23,645 nt of DNA. It comes from Proteromonas lacertae. Taxonomy: Eukaryota; Sar; Bigyra; Opalinata; Proteromonadidae. The translations under genes were made by a program, and so were the position numbers. Of the stretch, positions 10,275 to 21,239 are shown piece by piece (the stretch's first letter is position 1; every line of letters starts with the position of its first letter). The stretch lies in the NCBI GenBank assembly GCA_002245135.1, contig NGBS01000111.1:1-23645 (forward strand), read 5' to 3'. The notes under the pieces were generated by a model that was given only the letters and a program-made list of their open reading frames with translations, made no database searches and was not told the origin of the DNA.

Positions 10275-12245
10275 ATGAATAAATTGATAATTGATAATGG
10301 CGAGGTAGATTTACCTACATTTTCAACAGCTGAGAAGAAGTATTCAATTCTGGACGGCAGAAGTAAAAGACTTAAAGAGATAGCAAAAAAATATCCTCCC
10401 ATAGAATCGTTTGAAGAAATTAATGATAATATATTTCAGCTCAGGTTCAAAAACATGGAGATTTTCTATTTTGTAGTGCATATATACAGCCGCCAAAAAA
10501 ATTTCAAAGTCAGAGTTCACTATAATGTTAACGAATTAGCGTTCTACTGCAAAGAAGTTGGATGTAGTTTTACAGTTAAATATAAACTAACAGGATGTAG
10601 CTATAGGTTAAGTCATAATCATGAAGTAAGAAAATATGAGAGTTTAAAAATGATAGAAACAATGACAAGTGAAATAAAAAATGACGTTAATATATTAGTA
10701 AATAACAGCGCTTTAAAGGTACCTAATATAATCAAAATCATAGAAATGAAATATATAATATCGAAAGAAGTCAAACAACAAATAAAAAATCAAATAATTA
10801 CAGAAAAAAAGAATCTAAAAGATATAATTGATGGTAAATACAAATTTTTTAAAATGATAATCAATAATTATAAATACTATAAAAGTAAATCAGTAATGTT
10901 GGTTATAATGGATGAAATACACTTAAAGAAGTACACAACGCTTTAAGCTGATGGAACATTTAACTGTTTGCTTGGAAAAGAGCTGCTTTATTTGGTTTAT
11001 TGTGCTGTATCACCTAAACTAATATTGTTAGTTGCTTATGCAATTATGACTACAATAAATAAATAAGATTATCTGTTTATATATGGCCATTTACAGAAGT
11101 ATTGCAACATAATAAACGTTGTGCATGACAAAGAAAAAGCTGTTGCCAGTGTCTTAAGAAGCTTAGGTATAAACTTCGTGTTTGATACTTATCATTTATT
11201 TCTGTATTTGAAAGAAACAGAGTTAAAAAGAATAATATACAAGTATATAAAAGCTCCTAGTTTAAGCGAAAAACAAAAAATTGTAGATGAAGCTGATGAT
11301 AAATATAAAGTATATTTTACTAAAGAAGGAATAAAGCAGTATGGAATATATGGGATTCATTCAACAAGAAATGTAGAATTTAATAATTATAAAATAAAAA
11401 AAGAATTATATAATAAAAGAGTGAGATTTGATGGATTATTAGAAGTTTTACAAAACTTATATAAAGAAGAAATTGATGAAATAAACAACCAAATACAAGA
11501 AAAAGAATGTTTATATTATTCATCAATTCTATGGAAAGAATGCAGTTCAAATTTGTATAATCAATTGCAGCTGTTGTCTGAAAACTACTATACTGCATAT
11601 AAAGAAGATGAAAACAGCTATGCGGTGAATAACGAATTTTATATATCAAGGAACGATTCTACTCTTATTTGTTCATGTGGCTATCAAGAAGTAAGCGGTG
11701 TTCCTTGCGATCACATTCTATATGCTAGAATAAGATGTAATATTAATGTTTGCATAAGTGAAATGATATCCAACATGTGCTTCAAAGATTATTTTAATAG
11801 TCAAACTAATATTACAAATTATAATGGTCGTTTAGAATATCCAGAAGATATAAATGAAATTATTGATAAAGAAAGTAAAAATTATAATAGTACTATTAAT
11901 GAGGGTAATAATGAAAATGATATATCAAGATATTGTGAGAGTAATAGTTTGATTATTTCAGAAAGCGAAATTAATATGACATGTCAAAGTATTAAAAAAT
12001 GTTTTAATGTCAATATGATCAATGAAATTGATCAATACTGTATTACAGGTATATATGATGAATTAACTTCATTAATGTATGATAGAATAAACAAACATGA
12101 TTTTTGTTTATTTATTAATAATAATTATAATAATATTTCATTTGATGGACAGTTAATTATTATCACTCTTATTTATTTATTAAATAAAAAGATAGATAAC
12201 TTTGATAACGTATTATTATTTATAGATAATAATATTAACAAATAA
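10275..12245 (+). pseudogene. Mutator-like transposase with two in-frame stops
   Basis: The transposase cuts and moves the element. One frame runs through 657 codons. The N-terminal part (10275-10946) has a C-x4-C...H-x-H zinc finger (C92, C97, H114, H116) of the WRKY/GCM type used by MULE transposases to bind DNA. The catalytic segments follow: first Asp in ADGTF (about 10950), second Asp in VVHDKEKA (11127) and Glu in TRNVEFNN (11376). A SWIM finger, CSCGYQEVSGVPCDH, begins near 11670. The C-terminal 130 residues are Asn-rich. In-frame TAA codons at 10944-10946 and 11064-11066 bracket the first catalytic segment. I found no intron of plausible size that removes both. The protein is therefore probably broken, and this copy would depend on transposase made elsewhere; read-through is the alternative. 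The gene lies only in the core and is single-copy. Confidence 0.8.
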
Positions 12246-12774
12246 TTCTTTTAATTACTTAATTATATATATTATTTATATTTTGTGTTTATTATTTATT
12301 TATTTATGCTGACAATTACTTTAATTATTGATAGATAAAAATAATAAGATATAAAAATTTTTAGCTACTAAATACAAGCGAAAATATTGTTCATTTCATT
12401 TTTCATTCTACCCCATTCATAAATATTTGTAGCATGTGTTATTTTAACTACTTATAGTATTTGTAATATTCTTGACATATATGTTGAAACTTTACAATTA
12501 ATTATATTATATCTTTATATAGTCCGATTTCCTATTTAATAATACATTGAAATAAGTGACAACATAAGAAAAGAAAATAGTATTCTTTTATATTCTCCGA
12601 TTTCAAACTGTTTGTCATAATTTTCTGTATTTGATACTATTTTTGAATTGAATAATGTTAAACAGTAATAGAATTAATATGATATTCGGCAGCATCGGAC
12701 TTATTTTGTTAATATACCTGTGATTATATCGATTTCAACTAATGTTACTCTTACTATCTAAATATTATTATTTT

Positions 12775-13136
12775 CTAAATATATTGAGTATAGTAACTAC
12801 AGAATAAACTACAAAGAGTTATAGAGCCAACCAGACGAAATTGTTTCAAATATTCAAGTATTAAATCATATTTTGCTAAATATAACATTGAATCCTGTGA
12901 TGCACAAACATAACTATATATGATAATACGAATTCGTCTCGATTTAGACATTTTAGGTCATTTTTATCATATTTCACTTCATAACTCCATATATTATCAG
13001 CCGTTAATTCACAATTTATAACAGAACCTATTAGATAAGTATATAGTGCATATACAATGCGTAGGCTCAAAAAATAAAAATCAAGATAGTTTGTCAAATC
13101 AAAAGCTTGTGTTAAGAAATTTATTTTGCTTTTTTC
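12775..13136 (-). CDS. Small transposon ORF of unknown function, right-arm copy
   Basis: Mirror copy of 9383-9744 with the same sequence. The proposed intron is at 12895-12929 and the stop at 12775-12777. No start codon is visible in frame. The function is unknown. Its upstream end faces the start of the protease gene at 13449, leaving about 310 bp that could act as a shared promoter. Confidence 0.35.
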
Positions 13137-13448
13137 TCATCCATTATCAGCTTAATAACAAAATAAACTGGAGATCCTAAGTGCAGTGATAATGCATAAC
13201 TGATTTATGCACATAAAAGCGAAATGCAAAAATAGAGATTAATTATGTTTTCAATTAGAAATAAGAAAGCTTCAATTTTTTTAGAATAGATTAGTTATAT
13301 GTTTTTGACATAATTAAGTTTAATATCGAAGTTTAGAAACTATCGGACTAGCTAAAAAAAAGTAAGGCTCAAAATTTGAACCTAAGGCTGAAAATACAAA
13401 TTCTCCAAACAATCTGTTAATATTAGAAAAGAGAAAAAAAATAGTAAG

Positions 13449-15166
13449 ATGGTAATGAATTCGATTAAAAAGTTGAGTGAAAAAGTATCAAACCCCCAGC
13501 ATGGCAATGCAATTGTTTTTACTAAGAAAATAAAAAATCAAAAAGATAAAAATGAGTTCAGAATAATCAAAAAGAACAAAAATAATGATTCATTATATGC
13601 AGTGTATAGATTTGTATATTAATAATTAACATAGTAACAAAGATAACGAAATAAGATTGACTAATTCATCAGCAGTGGAAGTCATTCCTATATCAACTGA
13701 TCTTCAAGAAAAACTCAAAAGAAAAATGGATATTCAATTAGTATTATTATTATTATTTTATTAAATATGTCAATCCTCAGAAAAAGAAAAGAAAAACTGA
13801 TACATACCAAAAAATTCTATCAGATATCATTAGACATCCTTCTAAAAATGCAGTTTATAGCATATTTGGAAAAATTACCTCTGAATATGATGGTAAAGAT
13901 ACTTTAACTGAAGAACAATTAGAAAATGTAATAAGAGTAAGAGATAAAATAGGAAAAAAGGAGTTAAATATATATCAGATATGGTATATACTTCAATTAT
14001 ATGATTTTAATGACATTAATCTATTAAGTAACAATATGTTATTATATAATAATAAAAGTATGAGCATATTAATTAAATCACATCGATGCTATTTAATTAT
14101 GATAGAAAAGGATAAAGGGATGATTAAAATATATGATTCAATTAATACATATGACTATAATACAGATCTTAAATATATATCCTCATATATATCAAATCTA
14201 AGTAAATATGAAATAAATATAATAAATGTTAGGAACAATTTTCCAGAAGCCACAGATATTGCTGCTACTGTGACATTTATGATTATGAATTCTGATTACA
14301 ACAATATTGAAGTATTGGAGTTAGATGTTATTCTAATGAGCGATTTGCTAAGAGAATATATCTCTAAACTATTAGAATATAAATCGTACAGACTGAAGTT
14401 GTCCTGTTTTTACGTCAATATACATGATGATGATGATGGTGATTCTCTATTCTATTCACGCAATGAAGAAAATACATTAAATTTTGTCAGATTAATTATA
14501 AATCCATACAATTATAATACAATATCACTAAAAGGTAAACAAAAGAACTGTTTCTTAAGACAATTTAATATTATAGTTAATCATCTATTATTAAAAGAGA
14601 GATTAAAATCGGAAGATCTAGTGTTTTATATACACTTCATTAATCAGTGTAATGATAATGTAATAGATCCAGGTAATATATATTATAGTGATGAACAATT
14701 ACGTTTATTAAGTAAAATAAAGAACGATGGTATATATTTTTTCCCAGTATGCGACAAAGATTATCAACATTGGTCGTTATTTGAAGTGAAATATAACAGT
14801 AATAAATATATTAAATATTATATCTATGACAGCTTAAACATTTATAGAGGGGATTATAATGATGCAAGAGATAATATTATCTATAGAATATACAGATTTT
14901 TTGAGAGTAACGTGGAATTAAGCTACCAAATTATGGAAACTAATGTGAAACAAAGTAATCGTGATAAAGTAAATTGTGGGTATTACACCCTCTTTTATTT
15001 GGGATGTAGAATGAAAAACATAAGGATAGATGAAATACAGAATATAGAGAGTTTTAATATTAATTATTTTATAGAAGATTTATTCTCTGCTATGAGTAAA
15101 CTGACTATGGAAGAAAAAGCTAAGTTTTACAAAAATTACCAAAAGAATACCTTACATAGTTTTTAA
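13449..15166 (+). CDS. Ulp1/C48-type cysteine protease, right-arm copy
   Basis: Exons are 13449-13603, 13635-13740 and 13781-15166; introns are 31 and 40 nt. The product is 548 aa, identical to the left-arm copy. The ATG at 13449 is the first in frame after a stop (13455 is a second choice). Residues 1-90 are basic and probably disordered. Residues 110-260 form a C48-like unit with HRCYLIMI and IYDSIN, but TDIAATVTF stands where the active cysteine belongs. Residues 360-500 form a unit with an intact triad (H417, D437, C486). An acidic run, DDDDGD, lies between them. The proteolytic role is inferred from the triad. Possible roles are cutting SUMO/ubiquitin-like tags from host factors or processing the transposase; neither is shown by the sequence. 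Confidence 0.82.
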
Positions 15167-15919
15167 ATCTCAGTAACGATATAATAATTACCTCATTCAT
15201 AATCACTTTTGTTTTACAATATTGTTATTACAGTTTAAAAATGAAATAATAACATATAATATCTAATTAATATATTGAATTACAATAATTAACAATAATT
15301 AACGACTTTATAAACATTCATAATCATAAACAAAAGTTTATTTGTAATAAAAATAATAGAGAAAATAATAAATATATAAGAAAATAGCAAATTTGAAATT
15401 TTCTTTTTACTTCCTCTATTATTTGATTAAACACTTTGAATAGGAAAATAAGAATAACAAGATATTATTACAATAGAAAATTCATAAATGAACTATTCTA
15501 ATGATATTATTACAGAATTGTAAAAATGATACTTACAACTATTTATAACTCTTCTTTTTTATTTACCTAATAAGTATGTTACAGCAATATTAATCTAAAC
15601 ATATATTTAGAAGTACTAAAATATTTCTTAATAAAAAGAAATTTTAATTTTTGAACAAAAATATGGGGGTAAAAAATAAAAGGAATTTGATCTTATTTTT
15701 TAAATTTTCTCAACATCAAAATTGATTTATATAATAATATTTCATAATATACTTAGTTAATATAAGTAGTTTTAATATATGTTATAATATGATATATGCT
15801 ACTCTATTGTCTGATATCGCCTCATTTAACATAAATCGTATATATAACATATGATATGTAAAGTATACGTAGTATATATTGTAAATATAGTATTAGTTTC
15901 AAAGGAAAGTTTATAACTC

Positions 15920-15946
15920 CTTTATCGCGTAAATTTCTTTATCGCG
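15920..15946 (-). promoter_or_regulatory. Duplicated CGCGATAAAG motif at right tip
   Basis: Mirror image of the left tip: the motif lies on the minus strand at 15937-15946 and 15920-15929. It is a likely transposase recognition site, inferred from position and base composition. Confidence 0.5.
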
Positions 15947-15953
15947 CGCGACA

Positions 15954-16585
15954 TGTGTTCCAATAAACTAGTATACTTATAATATTTACTGATATCGCAT
16001 TTCAATTCAGCTAACAGAGTCTTCCAATTGATTATTTCTTTCATAACATAATCAATTATAATCTTATATTTATAGTTATGTAAATATTGGCTTATGACTA
16101 ATTACCAATTGGTTTGGCCAACTGGTTCACGACCAATTCATACAGCCCTGATTAAAAATGACTTCAGAAGGGGTTTAATTCTTAAATCCAGCTTACACTT
16201 CTCATTTATAAAATGAAATATGTATAATTATTAGAATATATGATTGATTTGTTAGGAATTTATTATCTATTATTACATAATAAGCTGTTATAGTATCTTT
16301 ATTACATATTTATTATTTACGCTAAATACAATTTAATCTTTATTTTCTTAATACATAGTTCAAGCCATCTCAAGCCTTTAGTTTTTTTTAATTTTATGAT
16401 TTACTATTTCTATTATGTAAAATACATTGAAAAAAAAATAAACTGAAGAATAGCTGTAATTTTATAAACGATAATATATTAATTTCTCGTTTATTCTTAA
16501 TAACCATATAATTAATAAAATTATCATATATTCAACAATTTCTTTATTGCAAAAACCCTAATATACAAAATTACAAATAAATTGC
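15954..16585. other. Right flank of the transposon, no gene seen
   Basis: AT-rich spacer. The patch 16085-16200 is richer in G and C than its surroundings and contains adjoining short palindromes (CCAATTGG at 16105-16112, TTGGCCAA at 16114-16121). It could be a structured RNA or a remnant of another element, but I could not fold it into a tRNA or a known RNA. Confidence 0.3.
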
Positions 16586-18312
16586 TTAATAATCAATTTT
16601 CATTTCTTTGTTAGGATGATTATTTCTAATCTTTACCACAAAATTCTTATAATTCGATATCTTGTTATTACAGGAAGTAAATATTTTTAATTTTGGTAAT
16701 TTGTGAATGTTATTTAACAGCATTTCACCTCCACTATCACTTATTTCATTTCTATGAAAATACAATATCTCCAAATTTTGTATATAGGATATATTATCAC
16801 AAAAACATTTTACTCCCTTATCCCCTATATTGTTAGCTATTTCAATAAATAATATTATTATATTTTATACTTGAGAGAGCTATCCAGATTAAATTTGGAA
16901 TATATTTAAAATTTGAACTTAAGTATTCTACATCATTATCTATCAACTGAGAATCTATTCAAAAACAATAATACTTATAAATATACCTCCAAATCCTAAT
17001 TGAGTCAATTTAGGGAGGTGATAAAGATTATCTGAAAATAATTTTAAACCATAATTACTAATAGATTTTTTACTAAACAGTTTTTCCAAATATGATTCTT
17101 TCTTTTCATCAGAACTTCCTAATTGATTTCCACTAATATATAATACACTTAAATTTGGAAAGAATTGTAAACATTCTGCGAATTCATTTAATCCAACTGA
17201 TGTTATGTTATTCACTATATATAATAAATCAGTAAAAATGATAATTAAAATACCACACAAATCAATTTTCACAACTTGAATCATATTCTCAAGTCTTGAA
17301 CAAAAGTATCTCATTCCTTCGTCTTTCATCTCCACTAATTACATATTTAACAATATATATAATACAATGACTTAAATTCCAACCATTTGCATTTTCTTTT
17401 ATATATTTATCAAATCGAAAATCAATATTATTCTCTATCATAAAATATATGATAAACAATAATACTTAGTTCTATAGGTATTTTTATTTCTTCTTCTTCA
17501 GAAAGAACTACTTTAAGATGTGGTTCATTTAATTCTATATTATATTATTTAAAATAACTTCATCTTCATTATTATATACTTTTCAATTCAGATATAACTT
17601 CATTCAATTTTAAACGATCTTTCTTTTCTTTTTGAAGTATTTTCTTTAAAAAATAGTTTAATTCATTTTTACATTCACATTCTAATGGAATATATTTTAC
17701 ATTTTCGATATTCTTCATTGTTTCTAACATATTTGAACCAAGAAATGGATATTTGCCACTTTTTATATAGTAAAATATTAATCCAAAATTCCAAATATCA
17801 CTTGAAATATCCAAATCCCTTCCTAATAATTCATCTATACTAACAAAACATACATCGTTTCCTTTTCTACTAATTATCCCTTCTCTTCCTTTATATAACA
17901 GATTACTACAATAATCATTAATTATCACTTCATTTTCATCATTTAAGAAGATATTTGAGGGTTTTAAATTACTGTGAATTGTTTTATTTTCATTTAAATA
18001 TTTTAGCACTTTCAATATTCTATTTAATACTTCAAATATTCCAGTCTCTTCAAAATATTTAAGAGGGTTTATTATATCTAAATGAGTTGTATATTCTTTC
18101 ATTATTCGATACAATATATTTTCATTAATTTCAACTATGTTGTATTTCATTAAACCATCTATATTCATATTATTCACTTTATTTATAGTATTAAAAACAT
18201 TAACAACTGTTTTTGTATCTAACTCACTAACACTCATCATTTTTAATAAATAAATTGAGTTATCACGTATATACTTCACCTTCATAAACCTATTGTTATA
18301 CAAACTATCCAT
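16586..18312 (-). CDS. Pseudokinase-leucine-rich-repeat fusion protein
   Basis: Exons on the minus strand are 18312-17580, 17534-17466, 17434-17372, 17334-17254, 17214-16987, 16954-16871 and 16836-16586. The six introns are 31-45 nt. The joined frame is 502 aa with no stop. Residues 1-244 have a protein kinase fold: possible Lys24, IHSNLKPSNIFL (113-124), NDYCSNL in the DFG position, SSDIWNFGLIFYYIKSGKYP (170-189) and a final Arg233. The glycine loop is not recognisable and the catalytic HRD is HSN, so it is probably inactive. An acidic linker follows (SEEEEIKIP). Residues about 300-500 are ribonuclease-inhibitor-type leucine-rich repeats (for example ILYFHRNEISDSG, VLYISGNQLG, IALSTNNIGDKG). 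It is likely a cytosolic scaffold or sensor, as no signal peptide or membrane segment is seen. Two separate genes would be the alternative, but all seven exons join in frame. Confidence 0.8.
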
Positions 18313-19249
18313 TTGTAACTAAAGTAGTAAATAATATGATTTATGACTACTATACCTCATAATTGTTTTTATTCAACCAACTACAAAATGAATTCATCGA
18401 TTTCAATTAATAATTACTCATACATCAACCACAAGAATGAGTAACTGATTATATTTATCAAACTATTAACAAGCCGAAAATGTTTTTTAACCTTTTTTTG
18501 CATCATTCTTTTATATTTATATTAAAATATAAATTATAGAAGTAAAATTACACATTATATGATACAAAAATAACGTAAACATGAAGGAACGATATCATTA
18601 TAAATATTTTACAGGTCTATTAACAATAAACATGCGATTATTCATTGCATGTTTGTTTTAAAGATATTAAGCTATTTATCAAAATATACAGCATATAAAG
18701 GTGTGTTGTGTATTATTTAAATTACATTATGAGTTTATTTACTATCCTTACATTATTCATTAAATAGAGTTGTATGTTTGTATGTTGTTTCTGATATGTT
18801 TTAAATCTATATAAATACAACAGTATTATATTACCTTTCTTTCTGTCTTTCAAAATCACTATAATTGATCAATCTGTATTACTTTCTTCTAATAATTTAT
18901 ATTTTCTCTCTATTTTTGATTATTATCATCAAGCTTTATCAAGTCTATTCAATTCAAAATAAAATATCTTCTTACATACTATCTTTTCTTTGTGAATAAA
19001 GTAATCAAGATATGAAATGCACCTGATATATATCAGTTGCTATATTTAAATCTAAGAAGTATTAATTTTTATATTTCTATCACTTATGAGTGTTTATTGC
19101 TATGTTTATTCAGAATAGCTTGTAGGAATATATAAAGATGTACTTTGATTGAAAAAAAACTAATACATATACAACTATAAATAAGTCTAAATATAGTATC
19201 AGAAATGTTCTAATCAATATTTTTTGGATTAATATTCTAGAAAATGTCA
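18313..19249. other. Intergenic AT-rich stretch
   Basis: No supported gene. A perfect 8-bp inverted repeat (AAACATGC at 18628-18635, GCATGTTT at 18647-18654) is visible but unexplained. The minus-strand frame at 19110-19295 is low-complexity and crosses into the repeat fragment at 19250, so I do not call it. Confidence 0.3.
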
Positions 19250-19381
19250 TATAAAAGATATCTAAAAGATATTTCCTCAATGAAGAGGAGATCATTGCTT
19301 ATATATATCTGTGCTTTGAATATACAACTGTGAAGATTTTTGGTTTAAAAACATCAGTTACTTCTTAAGTTTAGTATATTT
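19250..19381 (+). repeat. Repeat-family fragment, copy C
   Basis: The plus strand here matches the minus strand of copy A in two blocks. 19313-19378 matches 356-420 closely (shared ACAACTGTGAAG-like and AAAAACATCAGTT words). 19255-19300 matches 536-585 more loosely. About 120 bp present in copy A between these blocks is missing here. It is a decayed fragment in the opposite orientation, with no coding potential left. Confidence 0.5.
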
Positions 19382-19400
19382 CTAAATAATAATTAAAATA

Positions 19401-20455
19401 TCAAAAAGAACTAATATTTTTACAATTATTTACTTTTCTAAACCTATTTAAGTGATCAAATAATGCACCTCCTGTCCAAAAAGAATATTGTTTAGCTTTA
19501 CAAGTTTTATAATGTTGATAATATCCCATGTAAAGAATCATTAATGAATATGAAGAATAACCACTTATCGTAAGAATGTCAGAATTGCTAGTCAAAATTA
19601 TATCCATTATTATTTTTTCAATATCCTTTTGAGATATATTCGCTGAAAAAGCAGTGTGCTTAATATCATAATCCATGTTATAAGAATATACATTTTTATT
19701 AATGTTGTGAAAGACATTGGTGAAATTCTTATAGAATGAACTAAGCATTATAACACAACTTCCATTGCAATATTTATTTGATGTATTATTCAACTTATTT
19801 ATCTGTGCGATGTTTACACTGCATGATTTAAGACAATTATCATTTAATCTAACATGAATTCCAATTTTTTTAACATTTGAATAATCTTTTAAGACACTTT
19901 TACCAATTCTATAATATCTTTCATGGAATCGGAAATATTTATTATATAATACATAATTAACCTCAATAATCTGACTTATAATATCTGTTCTTCTAGAACA
20001 TTTTATAAATTTCAATTTTCTTAAAGATGAATAATACTTTTTACTCTTTATAATTACAGGAATTATATCATGTATGCTGCTAATGGCAATTGAATATACT
20101 TTAGATTTTACAATTCTATTTATCATATCAACAGGATCTAGACAATAACTATAAAACGTAAAAGAAAGAGAAATATTTATTCTTCCTATGTTTTTTATTG
20201 GATGAGGATATACTAAACTAAAATTAAAATAATCATTTAGCTGGTTTCCCATTACTAACAAAATGTACAGAAAAGCATACTAAGATATTTTCTCTTGCTC
20301 AGAAGAGATAATAAATAGGTGCCAGTAAGTCCTGCTATTCTATTGCCTAATCCACCGGAAGCTATTACTCCAATCATAATTCCTTTTCGAGTTTTATGAT
20401 TCTTAGATATGTAGTATAATGAGAAAATGAAGATGAAAGTAAATATATATATCAT
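19401..20455 (-). CDS. Fucosyltransferase-like membrane glycosyltransferase
   Basis: Exons are 20455-20281 and 20254-19401, separated by a 26-nt intron (GTATGC to GTTAG). The product is 342 aa. The first 15 residues (IYIFTFIFIFSLYYI) form one membrane anchor followed by a basic stretch, the type II topology of Golgi or ER glycosyltransferases. GGLGNRIAGLTGTYLLSLLS (from about residue 34) resembles the GLGNR loop that binds the nucleotide sugar in GT37-type and related fucosyltransferases. HVRLND in the middle resembles their HxR element. DILTISGYSSYS near the C-terminus matches the TSxxSTFG-like motif. Several cysteines suggest disulfides in the lumen. It probably moves fucose from GDP-fucose to a glycan; the acceptor is unknown. 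Another sugar specificity within the same fold is possible. Confidence 0.65.
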
Positions 20456-20793
20456 TAAGAAAATAACTAAAAATTATATCTTCAAAGCAAATAAATTCAA
20501 AAATAGTTATAAAAATATATTCGTTATTTTATACTATAAATTGATTTTTATTAGAGAATACTGACTATTTAAAGGTTTTAATAACAAATACATATATAGC
20601 TAAGCAATGTTCATATATTAATTTAAACTAATTCTTAATAATTAAGTAAAGATAAGATAAGAGGAAAATAAGTTAGCTGCATATTAAATCATCCTTAATT
20701 TACACTTTTTAGATTGTAAGAAAATAAATGTTTTTATATTGAGAAAAAAGAAAAGATAATTTAAACAATTAAGTCATATAATAGTATTTAGAA
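20456..20793. other. Intergenic spacer
   Basis: This 338-bp AT-rich stretch lies between two minus-strand genes. It should contain the 3' end signals of the CMGC kinase and the promoter of the glycosyltransferase. No specific site stands out. Confidence 0.3.
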
Positions 20794-21206
20794 TTAGTTT
20801 GTATTAAAATATCGATGTTTTAAGATTTCTTCACAAGAAGGTCTTTTATTTGGATTGTATTGTAGAATTTGTTCTAATAACTCAATTCCATCTCTATATT
20901 CAACAATATCATAATATAATATATACTCAGGAACTAAATCGAAGAAGATTGAGTGAAAATTGATTCGACTGATGGATTTATTACTGTAAACTATAAAACA
21001 TATTAATTAAATATATAAATACTTTCATAAGAATCAGGTAAAACTTTCATCTCAATTAAATCTTCTTTTGAAGGACTTCCAATCACTATTTTCATATATG
21101 TTATTTATATATACAATCAGCAATTGATAATAACTGTTCTCCATCAGTATTAAAAGCAATGAATAAAGGTTGATGTAAATACATTTCAGCCATTACTATT
21201 TATAAC

Positions 21207-21239
<33 letters not shown>

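Larger units (their letters stand above)
6566..15953 (+). mobile_element. Mutator-like (MULE) DNA transposon with giant inverted repeats
   Basis: A 9.4-kb element bounded by the mirror-image end TGTCGCGCGCGATAAAG. Any position p in the left arm pairs with 22519-p in the right arm without a single gap, and every stretch I compared was identical. The single-copy core (10170-12349) encodes a transposase with DDE-like segments and a SWIM zinc finger, which is the Mutator superfamily signature. Each arm holds a two-intron C48 cysteine protease gene and a small second ORF. Ulp1/C48 genes are known passengers of some MULEs (for example Kaonashi elements in plants). The identical arms indicate a recent event or continuing gene conversion. 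No clear target-site duplication flanks the ends: the left flank reads TATGAGTATC and the right flank TGTGTTCCAA. No polymerase or capsid gene is present, so this is not a Polinton. Confidence 0.85.
12350..15953 (-). repeat. Right terminal inverted repeat, 3.6 kb
   Basis: This is the reverse complement of 6566-10169. It contains the plus-strand C48 protease gene (13449-15166) and the minus-strand small ORF (12775-13136). The stretches 12350-12774 and 15167-15946 hold no supported reading frame. Confidence 0.93.

Noticed and set aside
11380-11649. Minus-strand 89-codon frame within the transposase
   Set aside because: Shadow of the plus-strand transposase frame, which carries the conserved NVEFNN and SWIM motifs.
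10275-12245. TAA read as glutamine (ciliate- or diplomonad-like code), which would repair the transposase frame
   Set aside because: The E1 exons (over 1000 codons), both kinases, the glycosyltransferase and the protease have no in-frame TAA or TAG and use CAA/CAG for glutamine, and all end in TAA. The standard code fits.
6566-15953. Polinton/Maverick-type element, because of long inverted repeats plus a cysteine protease
   Set aside because: There is no family B polymerase, integrase, ATPase or capsid frame. The core encodes a Mutator-type transposase with a SWIM finger, and the protease has Ulp1-like H-D-C spacing.
16085-16200. Possible tRNA or small RNA in a less AT-rich patch
   Set aside because: I looked for an A box, a B box (GGTTCRANNCC) and a cloverleaf on both strands and found no acceptable set; only short palindromes are present.
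19110-19295. Minus-strand 61-codon hydrophobic frame
   Set aside because: Composition-driven, and it overlaps the repeat fragment C, whose homologous coding direction is the other strand.
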